Positions 37,869-46,709 of a stretch of 64,000 nucleotides of DNA are shown piece after piece (positions within the stretch are counted from its first letter, which is position 1; each line of letters opens with the position of its first letter). The translations under genes and the position numbers were made by a program. This DNA comes from Planctomycetaceae bacterium (lineage in GTDB: Bacteria; Planctomycetota; Planctomycetia; Planctomycetales; Planctomycetaceae): contig JANQSH010000198.1 of the NCBI GenBank assembly GCA_028284145.1, forward strand, positions 1-64,000, in the 5' to 3' direction. The notes beneath the pieces are model-generated. The model saw only the letters and a program-made list of their open reading frames with translations, searched no databases and was not told the origin of the DNA.

Positions 37869-40484
37869 TCAGTGCTGGCCATTTTGCAGTTGCCGTTCCC
37901 AGCGAAGGTACTGTTGTTTCAACTCGGAACCACCAAGATCGGGATAAAGCAGTTTCGATATACCCAGCAATTTTCTGGCCTGTGGCAGATCGTTTGCTTC
38001 CACGGCAGCGTCAATCAATTCCAGGTGAGCCCGGTGCCATTCCTGGCTGCCGGGTTTCTGTATCGATTCCAACTTGCGCCAGTAGAGTTGTCGCTTCTGA
38101 ATACATACGGCTGTCTGGCATTTACTCAGAGTCTTCGCCAGCAATTGGAGTAGCACAGTGTCCTTTGGCTGTTGCCGATGCAGTTGTTCCAGCAACGCAA
38201 TTGCCTGGAGCGGTTGATCAGTCGCCACAAATGCATTGGCACGGATGCGGTCCAGTTGCAGACGCTGTTCTGCTGGCAATGTGTCGCGACGAATTCGGTC
38301 TGAGATCTTCAATTGCAGCAGGCCCAAACTGCGTTGCACAGATGTTTCGCCACCGCTTGCCATACGATTCAGTCCGACCAACACGCTTAAAACATCGGCG
38401 ACACTCGCAGCGGAAATCGCCTCCAGCAATCGCGCAGCTTCATCAAATTGGTCCTGACCTGCCAATGAGACAATCCGCAATTGTGTCGCGGATCGGATGA
38501 GGTCTTTCCAGAATCGGACTTCGTCTGTTTCACTTTCTTCACGTGCGATCTGTTGCCGACCGTCGTTGATGGCCCGAGACAGATAACGATCGGCATCGGC
38601 GAAATTCGGTTTGGCCGATGCCAAAACGATTCGCGCGAATCGAACGGAGATCTCTGCCTCTGTTTCGGACAACAACCTTGGTGGTGTGGGAAAGCGTTGG
38701 AGGATTTCGGGAAGGGTCCTGGTTGCAGACCGTACCACTGCGACCGTTGGCAGTTGCCGATCACGCTGTTGCTGGATCAACGATTCGTAGCAGCGAACAA
38801 TGGCAAGATCGGCGGCGGAACGACGCGAAAAAGATTCCGGGAGAGACCGATAGAGTTGCAGAGAGTCTGCCCATTGCCGACGTGCTTCCTGAAGTTGGGC
38901 CAGCATCCACGTGGCTTCCGACCACGTATTTTGACCGTAGTACTGTGAACGGTGTTCCGTTAGTGCGTTGGAATACGATTGCAGGTCGGCAGTGGATTTC
39001 GTGCGGTTGAAAATCTGCCCCAGGCAGTAGGCCCACATCAGGTGAGCGGCCTGCCCGTTCTCTTCGTGCGGAAACTGTCGGGCAACCTGTGCAAAAACCT
39101 TCACAGCCTGTTCGAACTCTCCCGATTGCAGTGTGATCGAGCCTGCAGTGTACCCAAGTTCCGCGGCAACAGCCGGTCGGTTCGATTTTCCCGCCTGCTG
39201 CATCGCTTCGGCAAAGGTACGCACCGCCTCCTCCGTTTTCTTCTCGTGAAACAGTGCATTGGCCCGTCGAACGATCGGTACCAGGTCCGCACCGTACTTG
39301 CGCGTTTCGTGAATCGACTCCATCAACAATGCTGCGCGAGCAGACCAGTATCCTCCGATCGTTTGATCAATCTTTTGCTGACTTCGTTCCAGTTGACGCA
39401 TCAGGTCAGTTGCCAACGCTGCCTGTTTCTCCTGTTCTGCGATCAGCCATCCCGACAACAACACGCGCATGCGGAGGAACTGAAGTTCGGCATTGAGCTG
39501 ATTGAATTTGCGGTGATGGTCGGCAATTGTCGTGTTTGCATCGGACCAGTCTGCTTCTTGTTCATCCAGTTGAACACGCACCAGGGTTGCGGCGAGTTGC
39601 TCCTGAAAACGGTGCGATGGATTTTGCCTGCTCCACTGCAACAACTGATTTTTTGCTTCCTCCAGTCGACCGCGTAATCGATTCAATTCCGCCAGCAGGA
39701 GTTTGCTGCGCCAGGTCAATTCGGCATCCTCGTGTCCCCCGGCCAGTTTGCGCAATCTCGATTCGGCATCAATCAGGGAATCGAGCCGTTCGGTCGTACT
39801 ACGTGGGTACAAGCTGGCACGTTCAACATAAGTCTGGCAGAGGCGGTATCTCACATTCGCCAGTAGCGTGTTCAGTGCCAATCGACGTGCCCCGGAACTA
39901 CGGTTGTTCTGCAGCTTGCCCGTCACGTTTTTCTCAAGATCGAGGAGATCGTGAATCGCATGAGACAGGGCGTTCAATGCCTGACCGCGCGTCCGTCGAC
40001 GATGCGGAGCCAACTCGAACAGCCAGCGAAAATACTCGCCCTTTTCGGCCGAGATCACTGCCTTTTGATAGGCCACCATCCATTTCTGGTGGTGATTGGG
40101 ATAGCGTTGGATCAGGTCTTCGACCAGCTTTTGCGACCGATCCCAGAGATCGATCTGCTCATCGCCTTCAGCATACCGAGCGTGCAGTGAGAATGTCCGG
40201 GACAGTTCGAGCGTCAATTGGATCCGCTGGTCATCCGACAAAGGGTGGGCCAAACGCCGTATCGCGTAACCTTCGGCAACACCAAACAACTGCCGTTTTC
40301 GGAGTTGCTCAAAATAAGTGGCCGTCGACCCTGAAACGCCTTCCCGAAGAGGATTCCGCCCTATGACAACGTTCTGGAAACAGACGAGCAGCGCGACGAA
40401 AATCAGCGGAGCAAAATGTCGCCAGGTGCGTTGACCTTGTTCACCAGATGGGAATCTCATAACCGCCACCATATGCGACCGCAT
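37869..40484 (-). CDS. Membrane-anchored TPR-repeat protein
   Basis: 871 aa from the ATG at 40484 (ATGs at 40472 and 40460 are alternatives). A hydrophobic segment at about residues 25-45 suggests an N-terminal anchor or signal peptide. The rest is a long all-helical array; the clearest TPR-like units are in the middle (for example AAELGYTAGSITLQSGEFEQ and ATWMLAQLQEARRQWADS) and near the C terminus. It may act as a scaffold outside the cytoplasm. It shares the strand with the thioredoxin-like gene 61 bp upstream, so a two-gene transcript is possible. Confidence 0.8.
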   Translation of the reverse strand: MRSHMVAVMRFPSGEQGQRTWRHFAPLIFVALLVCFQNVVIGRNPLREGVSGSTATYFEQLRKRQLFGVAEGYAIRRLAHPLSDDQRIQLTLELSRTFSLHARYAEGDEQIDLWDRSQKLVEDLIQRYPNHHQKWMVAYQKAVISAEKGEYFRWLFELAPHRRRTRGQALNALSHAIHDLLDLEKNVTGKLQNNRSSGARRLALNTLLANVRYRLCQTYVERASLYPRSTTERLDSLIDAESRLRKLAGGHEDAELTWRSKLLLAELNRLRGRLEEAKNQLLQWSRQNPSHRFQEQLAATLVRVQLDEQEADWSDANTTIADHHRKFNQLNAELQFLRMRVLLSGWLIAEQEKQAALATDLMRQLERSQQKIDQTIGGYWSARAALLMESIHETRKYGADLVPIVRRANALFHEKKTEEAVRTFAEAMQQAGKSNRPAVAAELGYTAGSITLQSGEFEQAVKVFAQVARQFPHEENGQAAHLMWAYCLGQIFNRTKSTADLQSYSNALTEHRSQYYGQNTWSEATWMLAQLQEARRQWADSLQLYRSLPESFSRRSAADLAIVRCYESLIQQQRDRQLPTVAVVRSATRTLPEILQRFPTPPRLLSETEAEISVRFARIVLASAKPNFADADRYLSRAINDGRQQIAREESETDEVRFWKDLIRSATQLRIVSLAGQDQFDEAARLLEAISAASVADVLSVLVGLNRMASGGETSVQRSLGLLQLKISDRIRRDTLPAEQRLQLDRIRANAFVATDQPLQAIALLEQLHRQQPKDTVLLQLLAKTLSKCQTAVCIQKRQLYWRKLESIQKPGSQEWHRAHLELIDAAVEANDLPQARKLLGISKLLYPDLGGSELKQQYLRWERQLQNGQH

Positions 40485-40545
40485 CAACCCCCGGCAAGCG
40501 GTGTCTGTCAGTAGAAGTGGATCTTGATAATCAACCGTTGCTGTT

Positions 40546-42483
40546 TCACGATTTGCCGGCCAGTATTTTTGGAAGTTCTTCCTTCAACTCTTCAACGGTG
40601 GTATTGCGACTGATGACCTGCCCCTTGGTGTCGATCAGGAACATTGTGGGCAACGAGATGATGCCATAATCGCGGGCTGGTTTGCTTTCCAGGCCGCCTG
40701 GTTCGTGAATTTGGGACCAGGTGATCTGGTGTTGTTTGAGGTAGGGGGCAATTCGGGAAATGTCAGTATCGATATTCACGCCGACGATCTCAAAACTCTG
40801 ACTCCGATGCAGACGATACAGTTCCTTGAGTTGAGGGAGGTCTTCGGTGCAAGGTTTACACCACGTCGCCCAGAAGATGACCAGCGTCGTTTTTCCGCGT
40901 AACGAGGCCACATCGAGTTGTCCACCACGCAGGTTATTCCCTTTGAGGACGAGTTGTTTTCCTTCAAGATTCATCCGACGCAACGCACCGGTCGCTCGAA
41001 TTCCAGAAGACGTTGCACTGTGTGCGCGGGCCAACTCTGTATACCATTTGACGGCTTCCGGCTGCTTGCCGCGAAATTCCTGCGTCATTGCGAGTTGGAG
41101 CATCGCATCGGGCGTATCGTCCGCTTTGGGGTAAGTGCGCGTGAAGGTCTCCATTTCCTTCAGCCAGTTTTCCGTTACCGTCTGCCGTTCTTCGTTGGAT
41201 GCTTTCTGCAAATTGAGATTGTACTCCGAGAGCATTCGGCGATAGACGACATAGGCAACCAATGAGGAATTCGGTTGCGAACGTCGAATGGTCGATTCAA
41301 TCGTTTTCAGGCGAGCGATTCCATCCGGATAAGCATTCGTCTGAACCGCCGCAGCAATGCCATCCACCATTTGCCGTGTCCATTGATCGCGTTCCTTTGC
41401 GGTCTCAGCCTTGTTCACAAGTTGAGTGAGAATGTCCGCTCGCCTGGAATGATACTGAGCAACAGCGGCGGGGCTGGCGGAACGATCCGGGCTGTCAGAA
41501 TCGAGTTTCTGAAGTTGTTCCAACAGCTTCTGCATCTCGGGGGAGACCGTCAATTCGGTGGCATTATTGTGAAGCGGGGAAAGCGGAGGCTGCATCAGGA
41601 TGCCGCCGGCTGTGATTTGCGTTGTGGTGGAATCGAGTGGTTGTGGGATCTGTGTCAGTTTCCATGTCGTCCCCACGCGGACCAGTTCACCAATTTGAAC
41701 CAGGCCCGGTTTGCCCTTGGTTTCGACGATCGCCATCGCGTTTTCGTAAACGTTGATATCCTGGCTGGCTTTTCCATCACTCACCGGGATTAAGCCTGGT
41801 TTGTTGCTGTCGAACCGCATCCATTTTGTGTCCGCCCCGAGGATGGCGCTTTTTTGAAGAGCGGCTGTCATCTTTTGACTGGGGTTACTGACAGAGTCGA
41901 GCAAATCGCGCGCGAGATCGCCTTGAATACTGAGCTTTTCGATGTCGGTTTTACTAATGAGCAGAGCGCTCAGAGCAGAGACATCTCGCTTGCTCATTGC
42001 TTTGATGGCTTCTTCGCTCGCCTCTTCTGCTGAAATGACTCGCCATTCATCGATACGGGAATCTTCCCGATTCATAATGCCCCACTTCGTACCGCCGCTG
42101 TTCAACCAGCGGGCCTGATCAACCTTCTTGTTGAAGTTGGCATCCAGATTGCGATACACTTCCAGGCCATGCTTGTAGTAACTCCACTGATCCACCGTGC
42201 CATCGCCGTTGGTATCGACAAATCGGCGCAACACCTGGCCATGCGGTCCAAACACAACCCAGCCCGATGTCTTCGGAGTGCTTTCGACTTCCACCCGGCA
42301 CTGTGCCAATTCGGCATCAGTGGGATGTTCAATGTCGACGTCGCGATGCACGGGACGTATCCGACGTAATGCAAGTTCGGTTGATGGGGGATCGGCCGCG
42401 AAAAGTGGTTCCATCAAAGTGGTGGTTGCGACCACAAGCAGAAATGTGAGTGAGAAAGCAAAATGGTGGTGGCGGTCGGTCAT
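40546..42483 (-). CDS. Secreted TlpA/ResA-like thioredoxin-domain protein
   Basis: 645 aa; the start at 42483 is preferred since AGGAG lies 8 nt upstream, and it opens with a signal peptide (about residues 1-30). The N-terminal half is a planctomycete-type domain of unknown function containing VDTNGDGTVDQWSYYKHG, which resembles a calcium-binding-like loop. The C-terminal 140 residues form a redoxin domain with the CxxC active site WCKPC, an IVGVNID strand and the cis-Pro loop ISLPTMF. Likely a periplasmic thiol-disulfide oxidoreductase; the substrate is unknown. TPR gene downstream. Confidence 0.88.
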   Translation of the reverse strand: MTDRHHHFAFSLTFLLVVATTTLMEPLFAADPPSTELALRRIRPVHRDVDIEHPTDAELAQCRVEVESTPKTSGWVVFGPHGQVLRRFVDTNGDGTVDQWSYYKHGLEVYRNLDANFNKKVDQARWLNSGGTKWGIMNREDSRIDEWRVISAEEASEEAIKAMSKRDVSALSALLISKTDIEKLSIQGDLARDLLDSVSNPSQKMTAALQKSAILGADTKWMRFDSNKPGLIPVSDGKASQDINVYENAMAIVETKGKPGLVQIGELVRVGTTWKLTQIPQPLDSTTTQITAGGILMQPPLSPLHNNATELTVSPEMQKLLEQLQKLDSDSPDRSASPAAVAQYHSRRADILTQLVNKAETAKERDQWTRQMVDGIAAAVQTNAYPDGIARLKTIESTIRRSQPNSSLVAYVVYRRMLSEYNLNLQKASNEERQTVTENWLKEMETFTRTYPKADDTPDAMLQLAMTQEFRGKQPEAVKWYTELARAHSATSSGIRATGALRRMNLEGKQLVLKGNNLRGGQLDVASLRGKTTLVIFWATWCKPCTEDLPQLKELYRLHRSQSFEIVGVNIDTDISRIAPYLKQHQITWSQIHEPGGLESKPARDYGIISLPTMFLIDTKGQVISRNTTVEELKEELPKILAGKS

Positions 42484-42648
42484 TCCGACATCTCCTGTCC
42501 TGACAAAGCTCAAGTGTGTTAGCGTATATCACGGCTGGTCAACAGTTTGTGCGGACCAGTATGCGACGATTCGATCTTCTGACTGGCTCGGAATTTTAGG
42601 GAATCGGATAGCAGAGGTCAGCCCCAGTTTTCTTTCGTTTGAACATAT

Positions 42649-42753
42649 TTAGAGCAGTTTACCTTTTCGTGTGACATCTCTGACTCGTGGGGGGGCTGTA
42701 TTTGCAGGCCAAACGATATCCATCGTGGCACTGAAGAGCATAATACGCTTTAA
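42649..42753 (-). repeat. Dispersed repeat R1, copy 7
   Basis: Reverse-orientation copy starting TTTAGAGCAGTTTACC, with the TGTGACATCTCTGACTCG core and a GCATAATACGCTTTAA end. It is followed 15 bp later by R2 copy C, repeating the R1-R2 pairing seen at the left edge of the window but in the opposite order. Confidence 0.85.
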
Positions 42754-42768
42754 GTCAGGCGAAAGTCT

Positions 42769-42850
42769 GGTGTCTTGTCAAAGCTTTGTTTTGGAGTGTG
42801 GATTAACATAACCCGCTCCTTGCAACTTCACCAAACCCAATTTTTCGTCT
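42769..42850 (-). repeat. Dispersed repeat R2, copy C
   Basis: Read on the minus strand it has AAGTTGCAAGGAGCGGGTTA, then AATCCAC and CTCCAAAACAAAGC. Compared with copies A and B, 11 bp between two GGAGCG direct repeats are missing, which fits a slippage deletion. It lies in the divergent gap upstream of the thioredoxin-protein gene. Confidence 0.7.
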
Positions 42851-43072
42851 TGATGGTCCACTCGTTTTGCGACAATTGCGAATCAAGGCGAGTTATCGAG
42901 AATTGGGCGGAGGGCAACTGGGAAGGGGGGCAGGACGGATGGTCAAAGTTAAATGAAGAACAGGACTTATGGCGGATGGACGGAGAGGTCCAAACTGGTA
43001 GAATCAAAACGTCGAACAGTCATGGATTTTTCTCATCAGAGTTCAAATGAACCGGAAAAGAAAGCGCTACAG

Positions 43073-43381
43073 ATGATCATCGTGATTGCCTCCATCGAAA
43101 TTGCCGATGGTAAACGGGACACTTTCCTGGAAGAATTTCACAAAATCGTGCCTCTGGTTCGTGAAGAAAAGGGATGTATGGAATACGGTCCGACAGTCGA
43201 TGCGGAAACCGATATCGGCTTGCAGCAACCTTTGCGTCCCGATGTCGTGGTGGTGGTCGAGAAGTGGGAAAGCGTTTCCGCGCTGAACGATCACCTCGGC
43301 GCCCCACACATGGAGGAATATCGCACGAAAGTGAGCGAAATCGTTCGCGGAATGGATCTGCGTATTCTCAAACCAACCTGA
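43073..43381 (+). CDS. Antibiotic biosynthesis monooxygenase (ABM/YgiN-like) family protein
   Basis: 102 aa from the ATG at 43073; upstream ATGs (43022, 42953) would add residues of non-conserved character. The ferredoxin-like ABM pattern is clear: IVIASIEIADGKRDTFLEEF, REEKGCMEYGPTVD, VVVEKWESVSALNDHL and PHMEEYRTKV. Family members are small dimeric cofactor-free quinol monooxygenases or unknowns. No linked partner gene is seen. Confidence 0.85.
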   Translation: MIIVIASIEIADGKRDTFLEEFHKIVPLVREEKGCMEYGPTVDAETDIGLQQPLRPDVVVVVEKWESVSALNDHLGAPHMEEYRTKVSEIVRGMDLRILKPT

Positions 43382-43540
43382 TTGTCCCTGTGAGCCGAGC
43401 CGGTCGGATGCAAGAGAATCCCATCGCATATGTGGCTGGCGGGTCAGTCCGTGTGTGGTACAGGCTATGAATACGCCATCCTTGCAGCATCGAAAGCAGA
43501 GCGGAAATGGAAATTGCCACAAGCGTCAATTGTGAAGGAC

Positions 43541-43939
43541 TCAATTGAGAAAAGGACCATCGGTGTCGATGCGATAGTCATCATCGAACGCATCTTCAAA
43601 CTTGTAAACGTCGAAGAAGTCGCTCAACTGATCGCGATCCGTCTTGCGCATTTCGCCGCGTTCGATCAGTTCAAACACGATATGCCCAAAATCATCGGTT
43701 GAGTTGATACCCCAATTGCGAAAGACAGTCGTCGTCAACATTCCAAATTGCTGTAGAGCAAATTCACGAATTCCGTGGAGCAGTTCCGGGCCGGAAATGT
43801 GGGCACTCTCTTCGTCTTCGTTCGAAAATGTCCCTCGCCCCAAATTCTCCTGTGTGTACCGCAGGCTGGCGAACACGAATTGATATGCATTCGGATGGTA
43901 CCGCAAATTGGGAGTGGATGTCTGGCTGGCTGATGGCAT
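43541..43939 (-). CDS. Minf_1886 family protein
   Basis: 132 aa. The family signature is strong: [39 protein letters not shown] and [14 protein letters not shown] followed by a Phe/Asp-rich end. Minf_1886 proteins are widespread in Verrucomicrobia and Planctomycetes and have no assigned function. No signal peptide or TM. The gene stands alone here, convergent with the monooxygenase. Confidence 0.9.
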   Translation of the reverse strand: MPSASQTSTPNLRYHPNAYQFVFASLRYTQENLGRGTFSNEDEESAHISGPELLHGIREFALQQFGMLTTTVFRNWGINSTDDFGHIVFELIERGEMRKTDRDQLSDFFDVYKFEDAFDDDYRIDTDGPFLN

Positions 43940-44135
43940 CGTAATCTACACTCGTTTTTGTTCGCCACGAAGTTGCTCAATCCGTTGAACACGCCTCCAT
44001 CATCGATGGTTTTGGCGACTCATCCACAATCTGACCGTACTTCACACTGGCATTCAGCCTGACATTCAGTGTTGTGGGATGAACATCTCATTTTACAAAA
44101 TTCTCGCCCGGAGACAACGCCTGTTACGGTGACTT

Positions 44136-45110
44136 TCACTCCGACGAGCCCTCTGGTGGTTTGGGATTTCCGCTCGACGCATTGCCATTTTCCCGATCAC
44201 CGCGAGACCACCTTTTTCCTTCGGCTCTCGGTTTATTACCTGTCACCTGGTTTTGACTCTGATTCGCGGCCTTTTCCGCTTTGCCCGACGACTTGCTCTT
44301 TTTAATGACTGTCAGCACGTCGCCTTCGTCCGTCATGAGTCGTCGTCGGTCTTCGTACTCGACAATCAGTTTCCGCGCCAAAACTTCCTGCGCAATGACC
44401 GTGCCTTGTCCCTGTTTGGTCACCACCATCGCACCAATGCGAGGCAGTTCCCTGCGGTACTCTTCATATGTGTCATACTCATACCGCAAGCAGCATTTCA
44501 GCCGTCCACAACGTCCGGAAATCTTTGTCGGGTCCAACGTCGCTTTCTGCAACTTGGCCATCTTCATCGATACCGGAGGCATTTCCCGCAAATGGGTATT
44601 ACAACAGACCGGCATACCGCAGTCACCATAGTCGGCGAGTAACTTCGCCTCATCCCGCACACCGATCTGCCGCATTTCGATGCGCGTGCGAAACCGCTTG
44701 GCCAAAGCTTTCACCAGTTCCCGAAAATCGACTCGCTGTTCCGCGAGGTAATAAAAGATCAACCGTTCGCCACCGAAGATATGCTCGACGTCGACTAACT
44801 GCATTTGCAGTTTTCGCTCGCTAATCATCTCCCGGCAACCATCGAATTCCTGCCGCTCTTTTCGTCGGACTTCATCGCGGGTCTGCAAATCGGCGTCCGA
44901 AGCCTCCCGCAGAATCCGCCCCCTGTTCCCTTTTTCTCCCAGATGTTTCCGCGCATTTTCGCTCGACTCGCACAGAACCTCGCCCCACTCGATGCCGCGA
45001 TCCGAACGCACGATCACTTGCGAGTTCCTCAGAAAATCGGTCGATTCCTTCGTCGAGAACTCCGCGACAATTCGTGTCGATCCGTATCGGACGACGTATT
45101 TCTCCGCCAT
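44136..45110 (-). CDS. ricT: PSP1-domain protein, RicT (YaaT) homologue
   Basis: 324 aa. The PSP1 domain is at about residues 60-240 (FYYLAEQRVDFRELVKALAKRF, RIEMRQIGVRDEAK). Cys residues in CGMPVCC and GRCGRLKCCLRYE match the positions that bind Fe-S clusters in RicT of Bacillus subtilis. RicT acts in the Ric complex with RNase Y in mRNA processing and in biofilm/sporulation control. The C-terminal about 50 residues are Lys/Asn/Gly-rich and look disordered. The gene is 217 bp after holB on the same strand, matching the conserved holB-yaaT synteny known in Firmicutes. Confidence 0.92.
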   Translation of the reverse strand: MAEKYVVRYGSTRIVAEFSTKESTDFLRNSQVIVRSDRGIEWGEVLCESSENARKHLGEKGNRGRILREASDADLQTRDEVRRKERQEFDGCREMISERKLQMQLVDVEHIFGGERLIFYYLAEQRVDFRELVKALAKRFRTRIEMRQIGVRDEAKLLADYGDCGMPVCCNTHLREMPPVSMKMAKLQKATLDPTKISGRCGRLKCCLRYEYDTYEEYRRELPRIGAMVVTKQGQGTVIAQEVLARKLIVEYEDRRRLMTDEGDVLTVIKKSKSSGKAEKAANQSQNQVTGNKPRAEGKRWSRGDRENGNASSGNPKPPEGSSE

Positions 45111-45173
45111 ATGTGGAAAGTCCCGTTGGATTAGAATTGATTGAGCAAGGGCTTCCCTGCCACTCTTTCTTTA

Positions 45174-45229
45174 CCAGCCGACGCGCTACGCACGGCTGGA
45201 AAAGAAGTCATTCCTGCACAGGCAGGAAT
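45174..45229. repeat. Two adjacent palindromes
   Basis: A perfect 7 bp stem CCAGCCG...CGGCTGG (45174-45199) followed by ATTCCTGC-ACAG-GCAGGAAT (45210-45229, 8 bp stem). They lie between holB and ricT. The second is like the dispersed ATTCCYGC palindromes seen in many bacteria. An 18 bp part of the first (CGACGYGCTACGCACGGC) recurs at about 54044. Confidence 0.6.
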
Positions 45230-45327
45230 CCAGACTTGCACGCATGATTTACGGGTTCATTATAGCCGGTTTATCGATTGGATGACAATTTACCAGGTAG
45301 AATTTATTCGTTGATCGCAGCGACCTT

Positions 45328-46401
45328 TCATCGGTCCGCTGCAGTCGCCTGCCGGGTGATCGCTGCCAGATCATTGAAGAGGGATTCGACGACCAATGCC
45401 GTGTTGATCCGCCGCTCCAATTGCTGGTCTGCCTCGGTTGCCCGGTTGAGTAATTCGCCCACTGTTTCCAATTGTTGATCGAGAGACCCCTTCAGGTATT
45501 CGTTCAGGCGGTCAATGTGTCCGTTTTGACGGATCAAATCACAGCCGGTCAGTTTGCGCGATGCCTGTCGGTAAAATTCCACGCAGAAGCGAGCAATCCA
45601 TTGCGCGGCCATTCGCTGGCCCGGTGTGTCGCCCCCTATTGCCTCGACCTGTTTCAAAATGGACTGTGACAGGTTGACGGTGGAATGTTGTCGCTCTGAA
45701 AGGGATTGGTGGACGAGGTCACGCATTTGTCGAATTTCGGGATCGAGCAATTGCTGAGCGATCTCCAGACTTCCCTCACTCAAATCAGCGATAACTTCAG
45801 CTTCACCCCGATCTTCGCACCATTCCAGTTCCATCAGCAAATCCGAAACATCAGACTCTGCCAGAGGAGAAAAGTTGAGAATCTGGCACCGAGACAAAAT
45901 TGTCGGCAGTAAGTCGTTGAGATTACTGGCCGTCAGAATCAGCAACGACTGCGGTGGCGGTTCTTCCAACGTCTTCAGCAAGGCATTCGAGCTCGACTGA
46001 TTCATCAAATGTGCATCTTCGACTATTGCGATGCGCCGATTTCCGCACATCGGCCGCAAGGATAATTCAAAGCACAATCCTTCCCGCCCGCGCTTGTCGT
46101 CATCACCGGCAATCAGCTCGATCGGAATCTCGGACTTTCCTTTCGGCAGTCGGACAATATGCAGATCGGGATGGCTGCCCGCCTCGAACTGCCGGCAGTT
46201 TGAACATTCGCCGCATGTTTCCAATTCGGTATCCGGGAAGCGATCGCACAGCAGGCACTGAGCTAATGTCCGGGCGAATAATGACTTCCCAATTCCCGCC
46301 GGCCCGACGAAGAGATAGGCGTGCGACAGTCGGCTTCTTTCGAGGCATCGACGAAACGCGATCACCAACGGCGAATGCCCTCTGACTTTCTCCCAGATCA
46401 T
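45328..46401 (-). CDS. holB: DNA polymerase III delta-prime subunit
   Basis: 357 aa. P-loop FVGPAGIGKS, a Cys zinc site (CLLCDRF, CGECSNC), VEDAHLMNQSSSNALLKTLEEPP and the ILSRCQ arginine-finger motif mark an AAA+ clamp-loader subunit of the delta-prime/DnaX type. It helps load the beta clamp in replication. The ATG overlaps the TGA of the preceding lipoyl-like gene (ATGA), so translation is likely coupled. The length fits the family. Confidence 0.93.
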   Translation of the reverse strand: MIWEKVRGHSPLVIAFRRCLERSRLSHAYLFVGPAGIGKSLFARTLAQCLLCDRFPDTELETCGECSNCRQFEAGSHPDLHIVRLPKGKSEIPIELIAGDDDKRGREGLCFELSLRPMCGNRRIAIVEDAHLMNQSSSNALLKTLEEPPPQSLLILTASNLNDLLPTILSRCQILNFSPLAESDVSDLLMELEWCEDRGEAEVIADLSEGSLEIAQQLLDPEIRQMRDLVHQSLSERQHSTVNLSQSILKQVEAIGGDTPGQRMAAQWIARFCVEFYRQASRKLTGCDLIRQNGHIDRLNEYLKGSLDQQLETVGELLNRATEADQQLERRINTALVVESLFNDLAAITRQATAADR

Positions 46402-46709
46402 TCGCCCGTTGTCCTGTCATTGTTGCAAGTCGGGAGGAGTTTCGATCGGTCGGACGCTTGCTCAATCCGACACAGCAGGTCATCTGGTTGGATCGAATCA
46501 CCTGAGTGTCGCTCGATTGTCCTCACGATTCCAGCGCATTCGGAACTGATCACGAACAGGCAGCCGGGCAGTTTAACTTCCACCAGCAGCGTCTCAGCTT
46601 CAATCAGTTCCCCCGGTTGTGTCAGCCAGCTTGCGATGCACATCATTGCCCCTTCGGCTCCGATGTCCGGCATGCGAATCGGCAAAAATGTTGCTTTGTT
46701 GTCAGTCAT
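46398..46709 (-). CDS. Biotin/lipoyl-domain-like protein lacking the modified Lys
   Basis: 103 aa. It aligns with lipoyl/biotinyl domains (IRMPDIGAEGAM at the N terminus, AGIVRTIERHSGDSIQPDDLLCRIE at the C terminus), but where the DKA of the hairpin with the attachment Lys should be it has PGC (EVKLPGCLFVIS). The nearest Lys is two residues away. It may therefore be an unmodified structural domain or interaction module. It overlaps both neighbours by 4 bp (ATGA at each end). Confidence 0.75.
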   Translation of the reverse strand: MTDNKATFLPIRMPDIGAEGAMMCIASWLTQPGELIEAETLLVEVKLPGCLFVISSECAGIVRTIERHSGDSIQPDDLLCRIEQASDRSKLLPTCNNDRTTGE

